A stretch of DNA of 64,000 bases, taken from positions 1-64,000 of the forward strand of contig JAGFNK010000069.1 of the NCBI GenBank assembly GCA_025769875.1, written 5' to 3'. Under the pieces are notes generated by a model. The model was not told where the DNA came from and ran no database searches. It saw nothing but the letters and a program-made list of their open reading frames with translations. A program made the translations under genes and the position numbers. This document shows, in pieces, positions 10,833-25,380 of this stretch (its first letter is position 1; every line of letters starts with the position of its first letter). The stretch is from Russula earlei. Its lineage: Eukaryota; Basidiomycota; Agaricomycetes; Russulales; Russulaceae.

Positions 10833-11892
10833 ATGGGTTCATATTACTTCACCCCAGTATCCGACCAACTTCCTCATGCCGTGGCCGTCTTCTGCGGTGC
10901 CAATCTTGGAACCGAGTCCACTTTCCAGCACGCGGCTACCTGTCAGCTCAGCCCCCTTTTCTCGACGACGCTTCTCTGCGACATTGACATATCCTTTTTG
11001 CTTTCCAGCTCTTGGGCACGCCCTCGCCAAACAGGCTTCACCCCTCGTGTATGGCGGTGGCTCCAGAGGGATGATGGGCATCATATCACGCACCGTGTTA
11101 CAGAACGGCGGATCTGTCACCGCCGTAATTCCCTCCGCCATGGTGCGGGCGGGCGGCGAGGGAGACTGCCCCAATCCGGAGAGATATTTGGCTGAAAAGG
11201 GCCGCGAAAAGGCGAGTTGATGGACCTTATCTGCAGGGCCGTAATTCAGGGTACTAACAAGCGAGTCACGTTCTGACCTCCTGACATCAATGATCTTGGT
11301 AGTTTAGGTTGAATCTGTACGTCTGTTCCACCTTCGTCATCGATCGATCGTCAATTTGTTTCGGCTGGTGGGACAGATCGTTGTGGATACCATCCACGAG
11401 CGCAAAGTGGCGATGGCCAGACGAGTCCGTGGATTCATCGGTCTTCCTGGCGGATACGGCACGTTCGCAGAGGTCAGACAACGCCTCTCCCATCCCGCGT
11501 GCGAAATTGCCACTCAGATCATAAGCCACACAGATCATGGAGGTCACCACCTGGACCCAACTTGGGATTCACACCAAACGTATGATGATTTATACCGTAT
11601 TCTGTCCATGGCGAAGCTGACATCTGACATAGCCGTCGTCCTCGTTAACGTACTAGGTTTCTTTGATCCACTGCGCAGATTGATCAAAGGCGCCGTGGAC
11701 ACTGGCTTCGTTAAGGGACGGGATGAGAGTCTCATGGTTTTTGTTGACTGTCCGCCCGACGAAGATCCCGATACCTTTGACTGGGGTACAGCCGCCCTTT
11801 CTGCTTTGGATGGTTGGTGTGCCCCCGGGCCAGGACTTTTTGCGTGGACGCCATCCCTTGTGGAAGGGGATTCGTTGGCCATGTCCCAGTAA
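10833..11892 (+). CDS. LOG family protein (cytokinin-riboside-monophosphate phosphoribohydrolase-like)
   Basis: A Rossmann-fold nucleoside-monophosphate phosphoribohydrolase of the LOG ('lysine decarboxylase-like') family. Exon 1 starts MGSYYFTP and gives AVAVFCGANLGTE. It is spliced to LGHALAKQASPLVYGGGSRG and then to IVVDTIHERKVAMARR. The family signature PGGxGTxxE is present as GLPGGYGTFAE near 11445-11475. The following exons give IMEVTTWTQLGIHTKPVVLV and DPLRRLIKGAVDTGFV, ending LAMSQ, stop at 11892. The join before IVVDTIHERK only keeps frame if the intron starts with GC (AAAAG|GCGAGT near 11212), so this is probably a GC-AG intron. Fungal members have unclear physiological substrates. 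Length of about 250 residues is normal for the family. Confidence 0.92.
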
Positions 11893-12289
11893 CCACCACC
11901 TGCCCAAAGCGAGACATCTGTTGTGTTTTATGCATCATGTCAAGAATAGATATCTGTTGAAGTTGAGTCATAATACGTGGATCCTGCTTTGCAATGCACT
12001 CGTCGAGATGTCTGCGGTTGTTCTCAGACGCTAAGCGCGGGCTGACTTTGTGACCAAAAAGTCTCGTTCAGTGCGTACTGGCCGACGCGAGCAATCCAGA
12101 GCACATCCAGGCGCGTTCTCAAAATTCCACAACACGATACTATGCGGCATTCATTTCCCTAGGGTTGGCATCATTTGTCTATTCGGGTCCATATGCTTTG
12201 ACAACATAGTGGGTGATCATTTTCCTGCGCTGCAAGCAAGTATGCGTCGTCAGATCCTGTCACCAGTGAGGTAGAAGAGACGTGGCTTT
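11893..12289. other. Intergenic region between LOG gene and TrpRS pseudogene
   Basis: No gene recognised. It contains the 3' flank of the LOG gene. The part above 12170 may still contain remnants of the C-terminal end of the tryptophanyl-tRNA synthetase pseudogene. Confidence 0.35.
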
Positions 12290-13320
12290 GGAAGGCATCC
12301 ATAAACTCTTGAAGCACATTGTGCTTTGAGACTACCTGCGCGGTAAACCTAATACAAACCACCAGTGAAGTCTATCACCCTACAGCAAAACTAACCTCCA
12401 ATTTGTGCAAGCTCGTCGTCGTCATCAAGGAAGAAGCCCAAGTACTGGCGGCTGACGTCGACATCCCGTGTTTCTGCCCAGCCGCCTGTGCTCCTCTTCA
12501 GTTTCGCGACCCCCACTGGATCCATGTCCTATTTCTGATCTGATTTGGCGTATCGTTCATGTATATGCTCGAATTGACGTCAGACGCGCTCATCTTTACC
12601 TGTGGACCCTGAAGGCCGGAAAGAATTTTGCATGCAGCAGGGCCGTCGATCGCAACCACGTCACGTGTATGGATCCTGGTCGATTTGTACATGGGATAAG
12701 AAGGCAAGGGATATCCGACTTGGTGCTAAATATCTGCGGGAAGGAGTCGGAAAATGATGGCGCCTAAATCGCGCCGAAGTGTATCTTACCAATGTCATCA
12801 CTGATGAAAAGGATGCCACTAGTTTGAACCACGAGAAAGGGATGAGATGAGAAAGAACCGTACGAGTCACTGAAGCCGAATGTCGTCCTCGCTTGGTAAT
12901 CTTCTTATAAAACAAGCCCACATGGTCGCAATCACTGGAAATGAACGTGTTTAACCCAAAGACGTGTTGTAACCACCTTTCGGAACTATGTCTCTGTTCT
13001 TTGAGATGTGGGTGGGATGCACGACTCACATGGTAAAGACAAAGGGTATCGTGTGTCCTGAATGCATGCCGTCGCTACTGGGCCCTCTACCCGTGTACAA
13101 GAAGAAGGGGTTCATATATAGCCTTGAAGCCTTTGCGCATTACTAGTGTACCATCGGCATGATGTTGAACCAACACACGATGCAAAACACGCCTGTGTGA
13201 GAAAAACGTCCGTGACGTAAAAGAAGATGTTCAAAGCGCTTCAACAACGCAATTGGTCGATGAGCTTCATAATCGATAGCCAAGTGTTGTCCATCGCTCG
13301 AAGCGGAACTTTGTACATCC
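12290..13320 (-). pseudogene. Decayed cytosolic tryptophanyl-tRNA synthetase (WRS1-type)
   Basis: Remains of a cytosolic TrpRS, read on the minus strand but scattered over all three frames. In family order: DGQHLAIDYE and LLKRFEHL (about 13300-13225), [20 protein letters not shown] (about 13110-13050), FGFSDSYG (about 12880), SDSFPQIF and IPCLLIPC (about 12750-12690), IDQDPY, ALLHAKFFPA (about 12640), KMSASDVNSSIYMNDTP (about 12590-12540), GGRETEEEHRRLG (about 12510) and QYLGFFLDDDELAQIG (about 12450-12400). At least five frame changes separate these blocks. The segment normally between the MHxGH helix and the FIFSD block (with LTDDEK) seems deleted. Intron-like gaps with GT-AG ends remain, so this was a genomic duplicate and not a retrocopy. 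The KMSAS signature survives. A functional gene must exist elsewhere. Confidence 0.88.
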
Positions 13321-14344
13321 AAAGGTGTTACGACTATCAAACCTAGGCAGCTTAGGTATGTGTAGGGGGATGGTTGGCAGCTCCTGCAGGATATGATACA
13401 CCTTGACGCTCCGATGGCAAAGTGGATTGCGGTTTCGAAGACGGTGAAGGAGACCTCAGTTCTGGACGTCTCACGGCCATCGTCGAGAATCAGTGCATGC
13501 AACAAAGTAAAGACGGGGGCCTATACTACACACTACACACTAGGCACCGTCAGCTGTCCATCTCCATCTGATGATATCTCATTTCGGATAGCGACATTAA
13601 AATATTACGTGAGAAAGGACCAGAGACTATTATATTTTATTAAAATTTATCGAATCCGCTATATAATAATAATGATAATTATAGGCTTTATGGCCGCGCC
13701 CGAACGACCAACGAACGAACGACAGTCGGCTCGTGGTTGCTGCTGCTCTAAATACGCTTCAGCGCCCTTTCCGTTCTCTTTCTCGTCTCGTTCTTCACTC
13801 TTTTCTACTGCCCACCTCATCTTCCCCATCCCTGCATTGACTGCCCTGGTTGCTACATCGGCAGTCTGGACTTTCCCCTGGATAATGCAAATTGCTGTCA
13901 GAGTTACGCCCCCAAACACTCGTGCCTTACTCCATCCCTTCCTCTCGTCGTCATTTCTCAATCGACCATCTCTCTCCTCCCCGATCCGTTTCGTTTCCCC
14001 CTCTCTGTGTTCAACAGCCTCTTTCTAAGCTTCCCCCTACTTGCGACCGGCCTAATGTCTTTTCCATCTCCCTCGACCAATTCTCCGTGGCCCTTGCAGA
14101 CACCACCTCCCTCCCAATCTCGCAAACGCAAGATCCTTTCTCCACTAGACCATCGCTCTCTTTATCCAAGACAGCAGGTCTACAACCAAACTGGCGTTGG
14201 TGTGTCCTCCTTCCTACCCTTCAGCCACTTCCTCGCGACTATTTCCCACCTGTTCGCGCTTACGCACATTACCCACCACATCTTTCATCTTGGTTTCCCC
14301 ATCCAACATGATCTGACCAACATCCCGTCATCGTTTAGCTAACG
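13321..14344. other. AT-rich patch and pyrimidine-rich leader upstream of membrane-protein gene
   Basis: Bases 13620-13690 are strongly AT-rich (stacked TATA-like runs). Bases about 13750-14300 are pyrimidine-rich on the plus strand, typical of fungal promoters and 5' leaders. Open frames here are low-complexity Ser/Pro/Leu readings of CT tracts. Early exons, including a signal peptide, of the downstream membrane protein may lie in 14000-14340, but I could not place them. Confidence 0.4.
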
Positions 14345-15515
14345 CTCTCGACCAATGCGAGTATTTCTCCTCAAACTCGGTAAGATCATGTTTTCCCACA
14401 TCCGACACTGTTGTTCCCCAGCATCAATGGGCAAGCTTCGTGTGTGCGTATCTCACCCCCTCTTAGCTGTCTTATATTTATCACTGGGGCTGGTTCTCCC
14501 TTTTGCCCTCTAGGGAATAGCCGGCTTCCTGATTTGACCCAGACCAACCTAGTCAACATCTATCTCTTCCACGCAGATTCAGGCCTTGAAGTTCTACGTG
14601 TCACGAACGAGACCAATCCTTTTGGTCGAGCAGGTTCAATAGCGAGCCAGGTTAACGACACGTGGTTCCCGAACGGAGGGCTCAACTTCAATGGAACTCC
14701 CATTTCATATCCTTATTACTGGGTAATAACTCGTTCGGACAAGGTCTTAGACGGCACAGATATTCCCCAGGCAACGTTCAGCGCAGTTCGTACGTGCTGT
14801 CTTTGCTCATGCCTTCTGCCTGCGAATAAACCAATCCATTGCAGAGACAACACTTGCTGACTCCGTTACATCTTCCCTCGCCTCATCGTCATCTGCCGCA
14901 GCATTGTCGGCATCGGCTTATTCTGCCTCGGTCGCTGCTGCGTCCGCCTCAGCCACACCATCCCCTGGGAGTTTACAATCTAATTCCCAGTCCCCCTTTC
15001 CCCACTGGGGGATTGCCGTCATCGTGGTCCTCGGTTTCTTTGCTATTCTCGCTATGTGTGTTCTTGCTTTCCTCCTCGTGCGTAGGCGCCAGCAGAGTGC
15101 TAGCACCTCCCGGCGTGGTTCGATCGGTTCTGCCTCGCCTATGATCTCAGGCGCAGGTGCACCGCAGTCACCGTTGATGGAGCAGACAGTCGCTCCACGC
15201 CCAGTGTCTTTGTATTCGCCGAATGATGGTTCCTCAATGATCTCCCATGCCCACTCGTCAGAGACGCCATTCTCAGGTGCCGATGCAGCAATCATGGCGG
15301 ATGCGTTTCGCAAGGCACTACGAAAACCAGACTTTGCTGGTGGGACGATCGAAGAGGGCGACAGTCCAGAAAATGAGGAACAGAAAGAACACCAACTGCT
15401 CAGTCGTGAACTTGCAGAAGAAGGGCGGGACATCCGTAGTGTCGACTCCTCCCGTGACGTACGGGTGGAGACGCTCAGTGACGCAGAAGATCATGGCAAG
15501 GACGCGCCTCGCTGA
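14345..15515 (+). CDS. Conserved agaricomycete single-pass membrane protein, Ser/Ala-rich (5' end unresolved)
   Basis: Not a named gene; it resembles a conserved hypothetical membrane protein common in agaricomycetes. After two small exons near 14345-14460, the main exon gives an ectodomain with TQTNLVNIYLFHADSGLEVL and NGTPISYPYYWVITRSDKVL and several N-glycosylation sequons (NET, NDT, NGT). Then come a Ser/Ala-rich stalk (about 14860-14990), one transmembrane helix (GIAVIVVLGFFAILAMCVLA, about 15010-15070) followed by basic RRR, and a cytosolic tail of about 150 residues. The tail contains FSGADAAIMADAFRKALRKP and acidic repeats and stops at 15515. The layout suggests a cell-surface sensor or wall-linked protein, but no function is shown. 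The true start lies upstream. Confidence 0.7.
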
Positions 15516-17190
15516 CCCTCCTCTGTTGGCTAGCTTCCCGTTTCTTTTCTTTTTCAGGGATTAAAGACGTTGTATGCTTGTGCAAAATATTCTATATTTC
15601 TTCGTCAATCAGTGTTATTGTTTATGTGCACTATCTTCGACTACCCGGCCATTAACCACCTTTCTGCCCAACCGCCCTGCGTTCTACCTTCCCTTGGCGA
15701 TCTCGCACTCAGTTGGCAGAGCACTTTATCTTAGTTGTTAGACGGCCCTCCGTTTCAAAGGCTTGCTTTTGACGACTACATATTTAGTCTCTTATAGTTT
15801 CGATTACTCTACTTTCTCACCTTGCTTGGTGTTTGCCACGCTTACATCCCCCGCAACATGAGCCCCGTTTCACGTTCTGCACTCTCTCTCGCGCTTTGTT
15901 TCCTCATTCACGCAGGTTCTCCCCCTCATGGTTCCAGGACATATATATATACCCCAACTCGCTTGCAATACGCCGGTCGCAAGCGTCGCACCTTCGTTAA
16001 ATCCTGCATTGCTCATTTTACGTGCGGCGCCTTTCCCCTTCCCCCTTCATCACCTTCTCTTCCCACAAAAAGGGCCCCGTTAACACCGTGCGCGCGCTCT
16101 TCCCTCCACCAAAAATGCTCTTGCGCGTGACACGCCTTCGAGCTTACCCCTCCCCCAATGAAGACATTTCCGATCGCAGCCGTTCCCAAACCGCACGATT
16201 TTCTTTTTTTTTTGAGGGTGGGGAGAAGAAACGGGGGTTGGAAGCTGTGGCCGATTGATAGCCGCTCGGGGGGGATTATCTCTCATACATGGCATATGGC
16301 ACATGGCCACATCGGGCTAGAAGCGCCCTCGTTTCACTTCATTCTCGGGCGGAACCCGCCGTGCCGTGCGTCGCGGCGCGGGTGCGACCGCGCCGTCAAG
16401 TTGAACCTCCCGTTCCCTGGTCCCTGTCCCTACCCTCCATTTTTGGGGAACTCCAAGAGCTCCTCCACACATATCTTCTCCTTCGTTCTTATCCTCCCGC
16501 GCGGATTTTTATACTTTACCCGCCTTTGGTCATTCGTCCACTCGCTTTTTTTTTTTTCATTCTGTATTCGACATGATTTACGCATCAATATGATGGATCG
16601 TTCATCCAACTCTTTTTCTTTCGCCCCTTGCTCCTGCCCGGCGACGACAGAACGATGTGCCCCTGCGTTGTTGGCTTGTATTTCGCAGAAATATTTATAA
16701 ATATACTCATGATGACGACACAATTTCTACCGATCAATGTCCGAGGCGTTGCCATACGATGTGTAAAGCGCTCGCTTCTTCGACGCCCCCATCAATTGGC
16801 CCGGTAATCACCTGCCGTTTATTGCACAAGGACAAAAGCAAAAGGGCAATCAAGTGCGATTCTCCCACGGGGCGATCTGAGAGGGGGGAAATTTTTTTAC
16901 GTCGATATAGATATAGGTTCATAACTGGGGATAACTGGTATGCGCTCGAGTCACATGAGAGAGAAAGCATCTCCGCTTGAGGTGGGTCTATAAAGTTAGC
17001 ATGCACGACTGCATCGGATTGGCGTAGGAAAGAAACAAAGGGGGATAAAAGGCACAATAAAGAGTGTAAATGGCACATGCAAGCCTGCGGACGTTGTAGG
17101 CAAGGGGTTAGCATTGCTTCCGTGAATATCCAAGAACGTGGTGTCCGTCAAGGTACACGTTCACAAGGGGAAGGGCGGTCCACGTAGATG
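15516..17190. other. Intergenic region, no gene recognised
   Basis: About 1.7 kb with only short, low-complexity open frames. It includes the 3' flank of the membrane-protein gene, T-rich tracts (16203-16213 and 16548-16558) and the 3' flank of the minus-strand carrier gene. No RNA gene or mobile element recognised. Confidence 0.4.
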
Positions 17191-18500
17191 CTATGACCCT
17201 CGCGCCGCGAGATGGCGCATTAACAATTCGTATCTGCGGGATGGGGAACGGCGAGACGGACGAGGAACGACGGTTAGCATGGGGGACAGGGACAACGAGG
17301 CACAGACGCACGTCAGCATCGTCACGGCACTGTTGGGAACCGTCCGGATGAGGTTAACGGAGAGGCCCTTGTAGAGACCGCGCCAGCCCTCGAAGTGGAT
17401 GATCTTCCTGGTGGTGCGGATGACGCCCGATCGCTTGCGTGGCGCGCCCGAGGGGAGGAGGAGCTGGCGCCGCGTCTGCAGGCGCGTCCGCACCACCTCG
17501 TGCGGGTATGTGGCCACCGAGGCGGTCATCTTTGCCACTGCGGAGCAGAAGAGAATGGAAAGGGCCGACAGAGGCCTGTCGGGGCTATGTCGTTCTGTTC
17601 GGTGCGTTTGAGTGAGGTTTCACTTTCACGCATGCTATTCTACGGGGTGGACGACCACGTACGTGCAACAATCTTTAGCTGCTCATAGAGCGGAAACTGC
17701 ACTGCGACGTGGGCAATGCCTAGCAGGGCGGGTAAAAGCCCACGGTAAAATGCGCGAATGCCTTCGCTGCGGTAGATGGTGATAGCGGCGTCTAGGGTGT
17801 GACGAAATCGGGTCTCGTCACGTGATTGTGTCTAGATAATCGGATTGGCGGGAGTGAGATCAAAATCAAAGGTGGCCGTGTGAAGGGATGGCTAGACGGT
17901 GACGGAGAGCTATGGACGTACCATGAAACGCGTTTTGATGACCCAGAGAGGATTGGTACAGATAGTGCTGGTGGCGCCGGCTGCCATAGCCGATAAAATG
18001 TGGAGCGACCATCCGTGCTCACGCGTCGTCGGTTGATAGCCCTTCGCGGACGGCGCAGGGTATAGCCGTTCTGACTTTGCGACCGGCGGATCGACACCCA
18101 GGGGCAGGTCACCGAAGCGAGTCTTGATCCCGTCGTACACGGCGAAAGTAGATTGCCCATGTCGGAAGATAGCCAAGGATAGTCGGCCCGAGACCGCGGT
18201 ACAGTCCCCGAAAGCCATCGTGTCGGATGATGTTGCGAAATGTTCCTGTGGAACGAACGTGCAAGATATCAGTTGTGATTATTTTTTTTTTTTGGTGCAA
18301 CCCGGCGGAAGGAGAAAAATGATCACTAGGACGAAAGAACGAAATGATGAAATGAAAACGGGGAGTTACAAACCGGATATGCCGAGATAGTCCGCTTGGC
18401 CAAGCGTCGCTCGCTGCGCCTGGAGCTTGGTCTTGACAACGTCGAGAGGACAGGTCGCAATACTCGCGACGAAGCCACCGCCTGCGCCAGCTGCGAGGAG
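17191..18500 (-). CDS. Mitochondrial carrier, NAD+/pyrimidine nucleotide (Ndt1/Rim2) type
   Basis: Inner-membrane solute carrier with the three tandem repeats of the SLC25 family. Repeat 1 motif is PLDVVKTKLQAQ (about 18450), repeat 2 NPLWVIKTRFMV (about 17930) and repeat 3 YPHEVVRTRLQTRR (about 17490). Between them lie FRGLYRGLGPTILGYLPTWA, IRAFYRGLLPALLGIAHVAV and VPNSAVTMLTYELLMRHLA. The Trp in the second PLWVIKTR motif is typical of the NAD+/folate/FAD/pyrimidine nucleotide branch; the exact substrate cannot be told. The last exon encodes YELLMRHLAARGS, stop at 17191. The most 5' secure exon begins LLAAGAGGGFVASIATC with an acceptor near 18502. A possible first exon starts at 18823 (MELSESSPEVRLLETKGEET), which would imply a 250-nt intron; this is uncertain. 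Confidence 0.87.
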
Positions 18501-19240
18501 CTCATCGATGAGCAATTAAGAGTGTGTGGGTGAGCGGACCTATAACGCTGTCAGCGGTCCATTTCTTTCGCTTTGATGGCATAGCTCTCCCCCCGCAAGA
18601 AGCGGTGGCAACGTCGTATGAGTCAGTTCAGCAAAGGAAGTTCTTGGTGTGGAAGAGCCTGCGACACCAAAGCGAGAGCGATACACCCTCTCTGATGTTC
18701 AGCGGGCAGATTCGGCCGGGCCCATCCAAAGCCCGAGGAGAGCTGGCCACCCAAGTCATCACGTGTTTCCTCGCCCTTCGTCTCAAGAAGGCGAACTTCG
18801 GGTGAGGATTCGGACAGTTCCATGCTGGCCTCCCGGGAAGTCTCTGTGTGGTACTATCGTTGGGTACTACACTTCCAGGACTGGATCCGGAAACGAGCAA
18901 TTCCAGTCATGCGTGTACCATGCTACCGTATAAGATATCAAAACGAGGCTCAATCACCGGGTGATAACTTGGACTGCAACCGAAGCCATCAGACGCTCTG
19001 GCATCACTTGATTGCATATCTAGAATATGGTATAGTGTCTGCCTTAATTTCCCATAGAACGCTGAGCGTCAAGTCGCATCCACCACGCGTGGTTAGTGGT
19101 CAGCGCCGGTTAGCATCCACACTCCATCCATCACGTGTGCACCCATGCGCCATTACTACTAATGTGGATCCACCATCAAGAAGTTTTGGATCTCCTCCTC
19201 AACTTGCTCTGATACACCCACTGCATCACGTTGCTCTATC
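18501..19240. other. Divergent intergenic region (carrier and DUF427 genes), possible carrier exon 1
   Basis: Holds a candidate minus-strand first exon for the carrier (ATG at 18823) and the upstream region of the plus-strand DUF427 gene. Nothing else recognised. Confidence 0.35.
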
Positions 19241-19771
19241 ATGGTGAAAGTGATCATCAATGACACCGTCGTGGCCGAGTCCTCTGAGACAGTATTCGTT
19301 GAGGGCAACTACTACTTTCCCCCTGAAGCGATAAAGGGTGACCTTTTCATCTCCGATACTACGTAAGATAGCGAGCAAACAGCAGCGTGTATTCTCGATA
19401 CTGATATCCTTCCATCAGCTACACTTGTCCTCATAAAGGGTATTTGATCTCTTTTCTCTCTCTCTGGGGTTATTGCCAATGACTTTTCAAGGAATGCGTC
19501 ATATTACAGTGCCAAAGTTAATGGAGCAGTCGTGAAGGATATTGCTTGGTTAGCACTATCCTCTACCCTGATAAAATTCTTATCGTTCGCTCTCAGGGTT
19601 TATCCCGAGCCCACCTCGAAATTTGAGATCAAAGGCAGATATGCATTCGATAAAGTAATCCACATACATCTTTCCTTCCATAAACCGAATTCAACGACAC
19701 TCCCTTAGAAGCAAGTCCGAATTGACACGTCTGACCCCGCTACGGGTTCAGGATCAGGAAATAGGTTGTAG
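19241..19771 (+). CDS. DUF427 family protein
   Basis: A small protein of about 95 residues, too fragmented by introns to show as one open frame. Exons: 19241-19362, 19419-19439, 19492-19548, 19597-19654 and 19709-19771, all GT-AG. Exon 1 gives MVKVIINDTVVAESSETVFV then EGNYYFPPEAIKGDLF, the hallmark segment of DUF427 (PF04248). Exons 2-4 give YTCPHKGNASYYSAKVNG, VVKDIAWVYPEPTSKF and IKGRYAFDK, matching the conserved C-P-x-K-G and the W-Y-P-x-P/K-G-x-AF motifs. The tail KQVRIDTSDPATGSGSGNRL ends at the TAG 19769-19771. The biochemical role of the family is not established. Two of the exons are very short (21 and 57 nt). Confidence 0.9.
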
Positions 19772-21571
19772 TTGTAGTATGGTTGTACTATGCATGTTAA
19801 GTGTTCAGGTCTTATCGGATTGGTAAAACACTTGTCCATGTTCTGTCACTTGACTGTCGGCATCTGATGGTTCCCATCCAACCCGTTCGATTCCCATTGT
19901 TACTACTATGCCAAACGTAAGATATATATTATTGGGGGGTTACTGGATTGAAGAGAAACAAGCAAGATGTGATTGAAGGGCCATCATCATCCAAACTTAG
20001 TTTGATCGCAACACGTAGTACTTCCAAATAATTTACCCACACACGTTGCTGCGGTTTCCGGTCATTGCCACGCTCTCCCAATCTCGTCTCAGTAGTAGTC
20101 GCCCGCTTCTACTACATAGGATGGTTGCCCAGGGGGCCGTCATACAATCTCTTTCTGCCATCATTCCTGAGATCTGATGAGGACGTGCGGCGTCCGCGTC
20201 GCTTGCCTCAGGACATCACTCGGGTCTTCCTTTCTCCTGGGAATGGTAGCAATTTTGATTCATAGCCCGGTATCTGAGAGGCAGCCCTTGATATTCGGCT
20301 CGACCACAATCTCCTGCGCCAAGTGGCGCTGGTCTTCGCTTCTATGTGCGGCAATTACAAGTGCTGCGCGCGCATGGGCAAGCGACGGAGACTCGTCTCT
20401 CCGCCTCTGGTGGGGGTCGACTGGGGATCGTGGGGACCAGAACCGGCCGTCAGTGGATCACCGGAAGGACGGCAGCAGTACCGTGGCCGCCAACGCAATT
20501 CAATAATAAAAAAGTTGGGGCCACTGACAAGTGACAGCCGTGTTCGCCCCTCGACAGTCAATTTGAGTAAGAGAAAAAAAAAAAAAAAAACCACGGTTGA
20601 CACGCCTTTCAGCAGGGCCAAAGAAGGAATCAAAAATGACAATCACAACTCGCCCCTCCCGGTCCCCGTCTCCCGTCCCAGTCCCGGTCCCCGCCCCCCC
20701 GTTGACAGATTCCGAAAAGCGGAGCAACTGCCGCGCGTGGCTTCGCGATTGAGCGCGCATCAGCCGTGCGCGGTCTTCTTGATGTCTCTGTTGCTTCTCG
20801 CCCGGCATTGCGCAGCTGACGCTCCCCACGTCGCGCGAACTGCCTTCCGGCGGCCCGGAGATGGGACGAATGCAATGCGACGCCAACATGACGGCGAGCT
20901 CAACGGGAGGATCACAGCACATCGCCCGCGGAAACATCGTACGGTGGTCGAATATCCAGCTTCGGCTTGCGCAGGTCGCCTGCTTGGAAAGCTTCAATGC
21001 TCGGTGTGGGGGTGACTGACGTATGGAAGGCCGAGCCCGGTCAAGACTTAAGACGTACTAGGATAGCAGATAAGGTGCCAATCGACGACGCAGCGCTCCG
21101 TCCTGCCAATGTGATCAGGAAGGATGTCGTCCACAAGAACTCGAATATCTTCCATGCCGCGGTCAGTCTGCTGGCATGATTCTTCGGAGAGAAATGGAAA
21201 TGCACGATTCGCCGGCCCCACGTCGTGCATGTGCGCGCGTCACGCTGCTCGCCTCCAGATCGCGCTCACGCCCATGACGTTTACTCCCTGCTCATCGCAA
21301 GGTAAGAAAATGCAGTTCCGCGTCCTGGCCGGTCATGCTGATAGGCTAGACTCGCAGACCTCCCAATCATTCAAGTCGTGATGCCATGCAGAGAACCTTT
21401 TACAAGTGGGCTGAGGAATGCCCATGCCAAATGTATTGGATCTCTCATTGTAGATCGCCTCTTGGGCGGTGTCACGATTCATGAGAATGGTGTGGTGCCT
21501 CGAGGATGCATAGCGAATGAAATTGTCAGTACAGGAAAGGTTACAAGGATGTGACGTAGAGGGTGATAATT
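19772..21571. other. Intergenic region, no gene recognised
   Basis: About 1.8 kb. It contains an A-tract near 20574-20590, a G/C-rich imperfect tandem tract near 20660-20702 and only short open frames without family motifs on either strand. The right end is the 3' flank of the PRP2 gene. Confidence 0.4.
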
Positions 21572-25259
<3,688 letters not shown>

Positions 25260-25380
25260 GAAGGTTGAATGGATACTGGCCAGCTTCAGTTCCGACTGAT
25301 TCCAGCCACTTGGGACCAAGGGCACGTGACTGAGTGCACACAGACGGCCCGGTGGACCCGGTGTCGGCCAAGAGCACACG
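25260..25380. promoter_or_regulatory. Shared divergent promoter of PRP2 and CWF19
   Basis: Only 121 bp separate the ATG of PRP2 (minus) from that of CWF19 (plus), so the two splicing-factor genes must use overlapping promoter and 5' leader sequence. No TATA box is evident. CACGTG lies at 25323-25328, an E-box-like palindrome. Confidence 0.6.

Noticed and set aside
10235..13320. Frameshifts in DUF952 and TrpRS as evidence of a generally error-rich assembly
   Set aside because: More than a dozen neighbouring genes read without any indel, so general poor quality is unlikely; TrpRS also has an internal deletion. A single error in DUF952 remains possible.
20323..21015. 230-residue plus-strand open frame as a gene
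   Set aside because: G/C-rich low-complexity reading through an A-tract and a tandem tract; no domain, and antisense frames of similar length exist.
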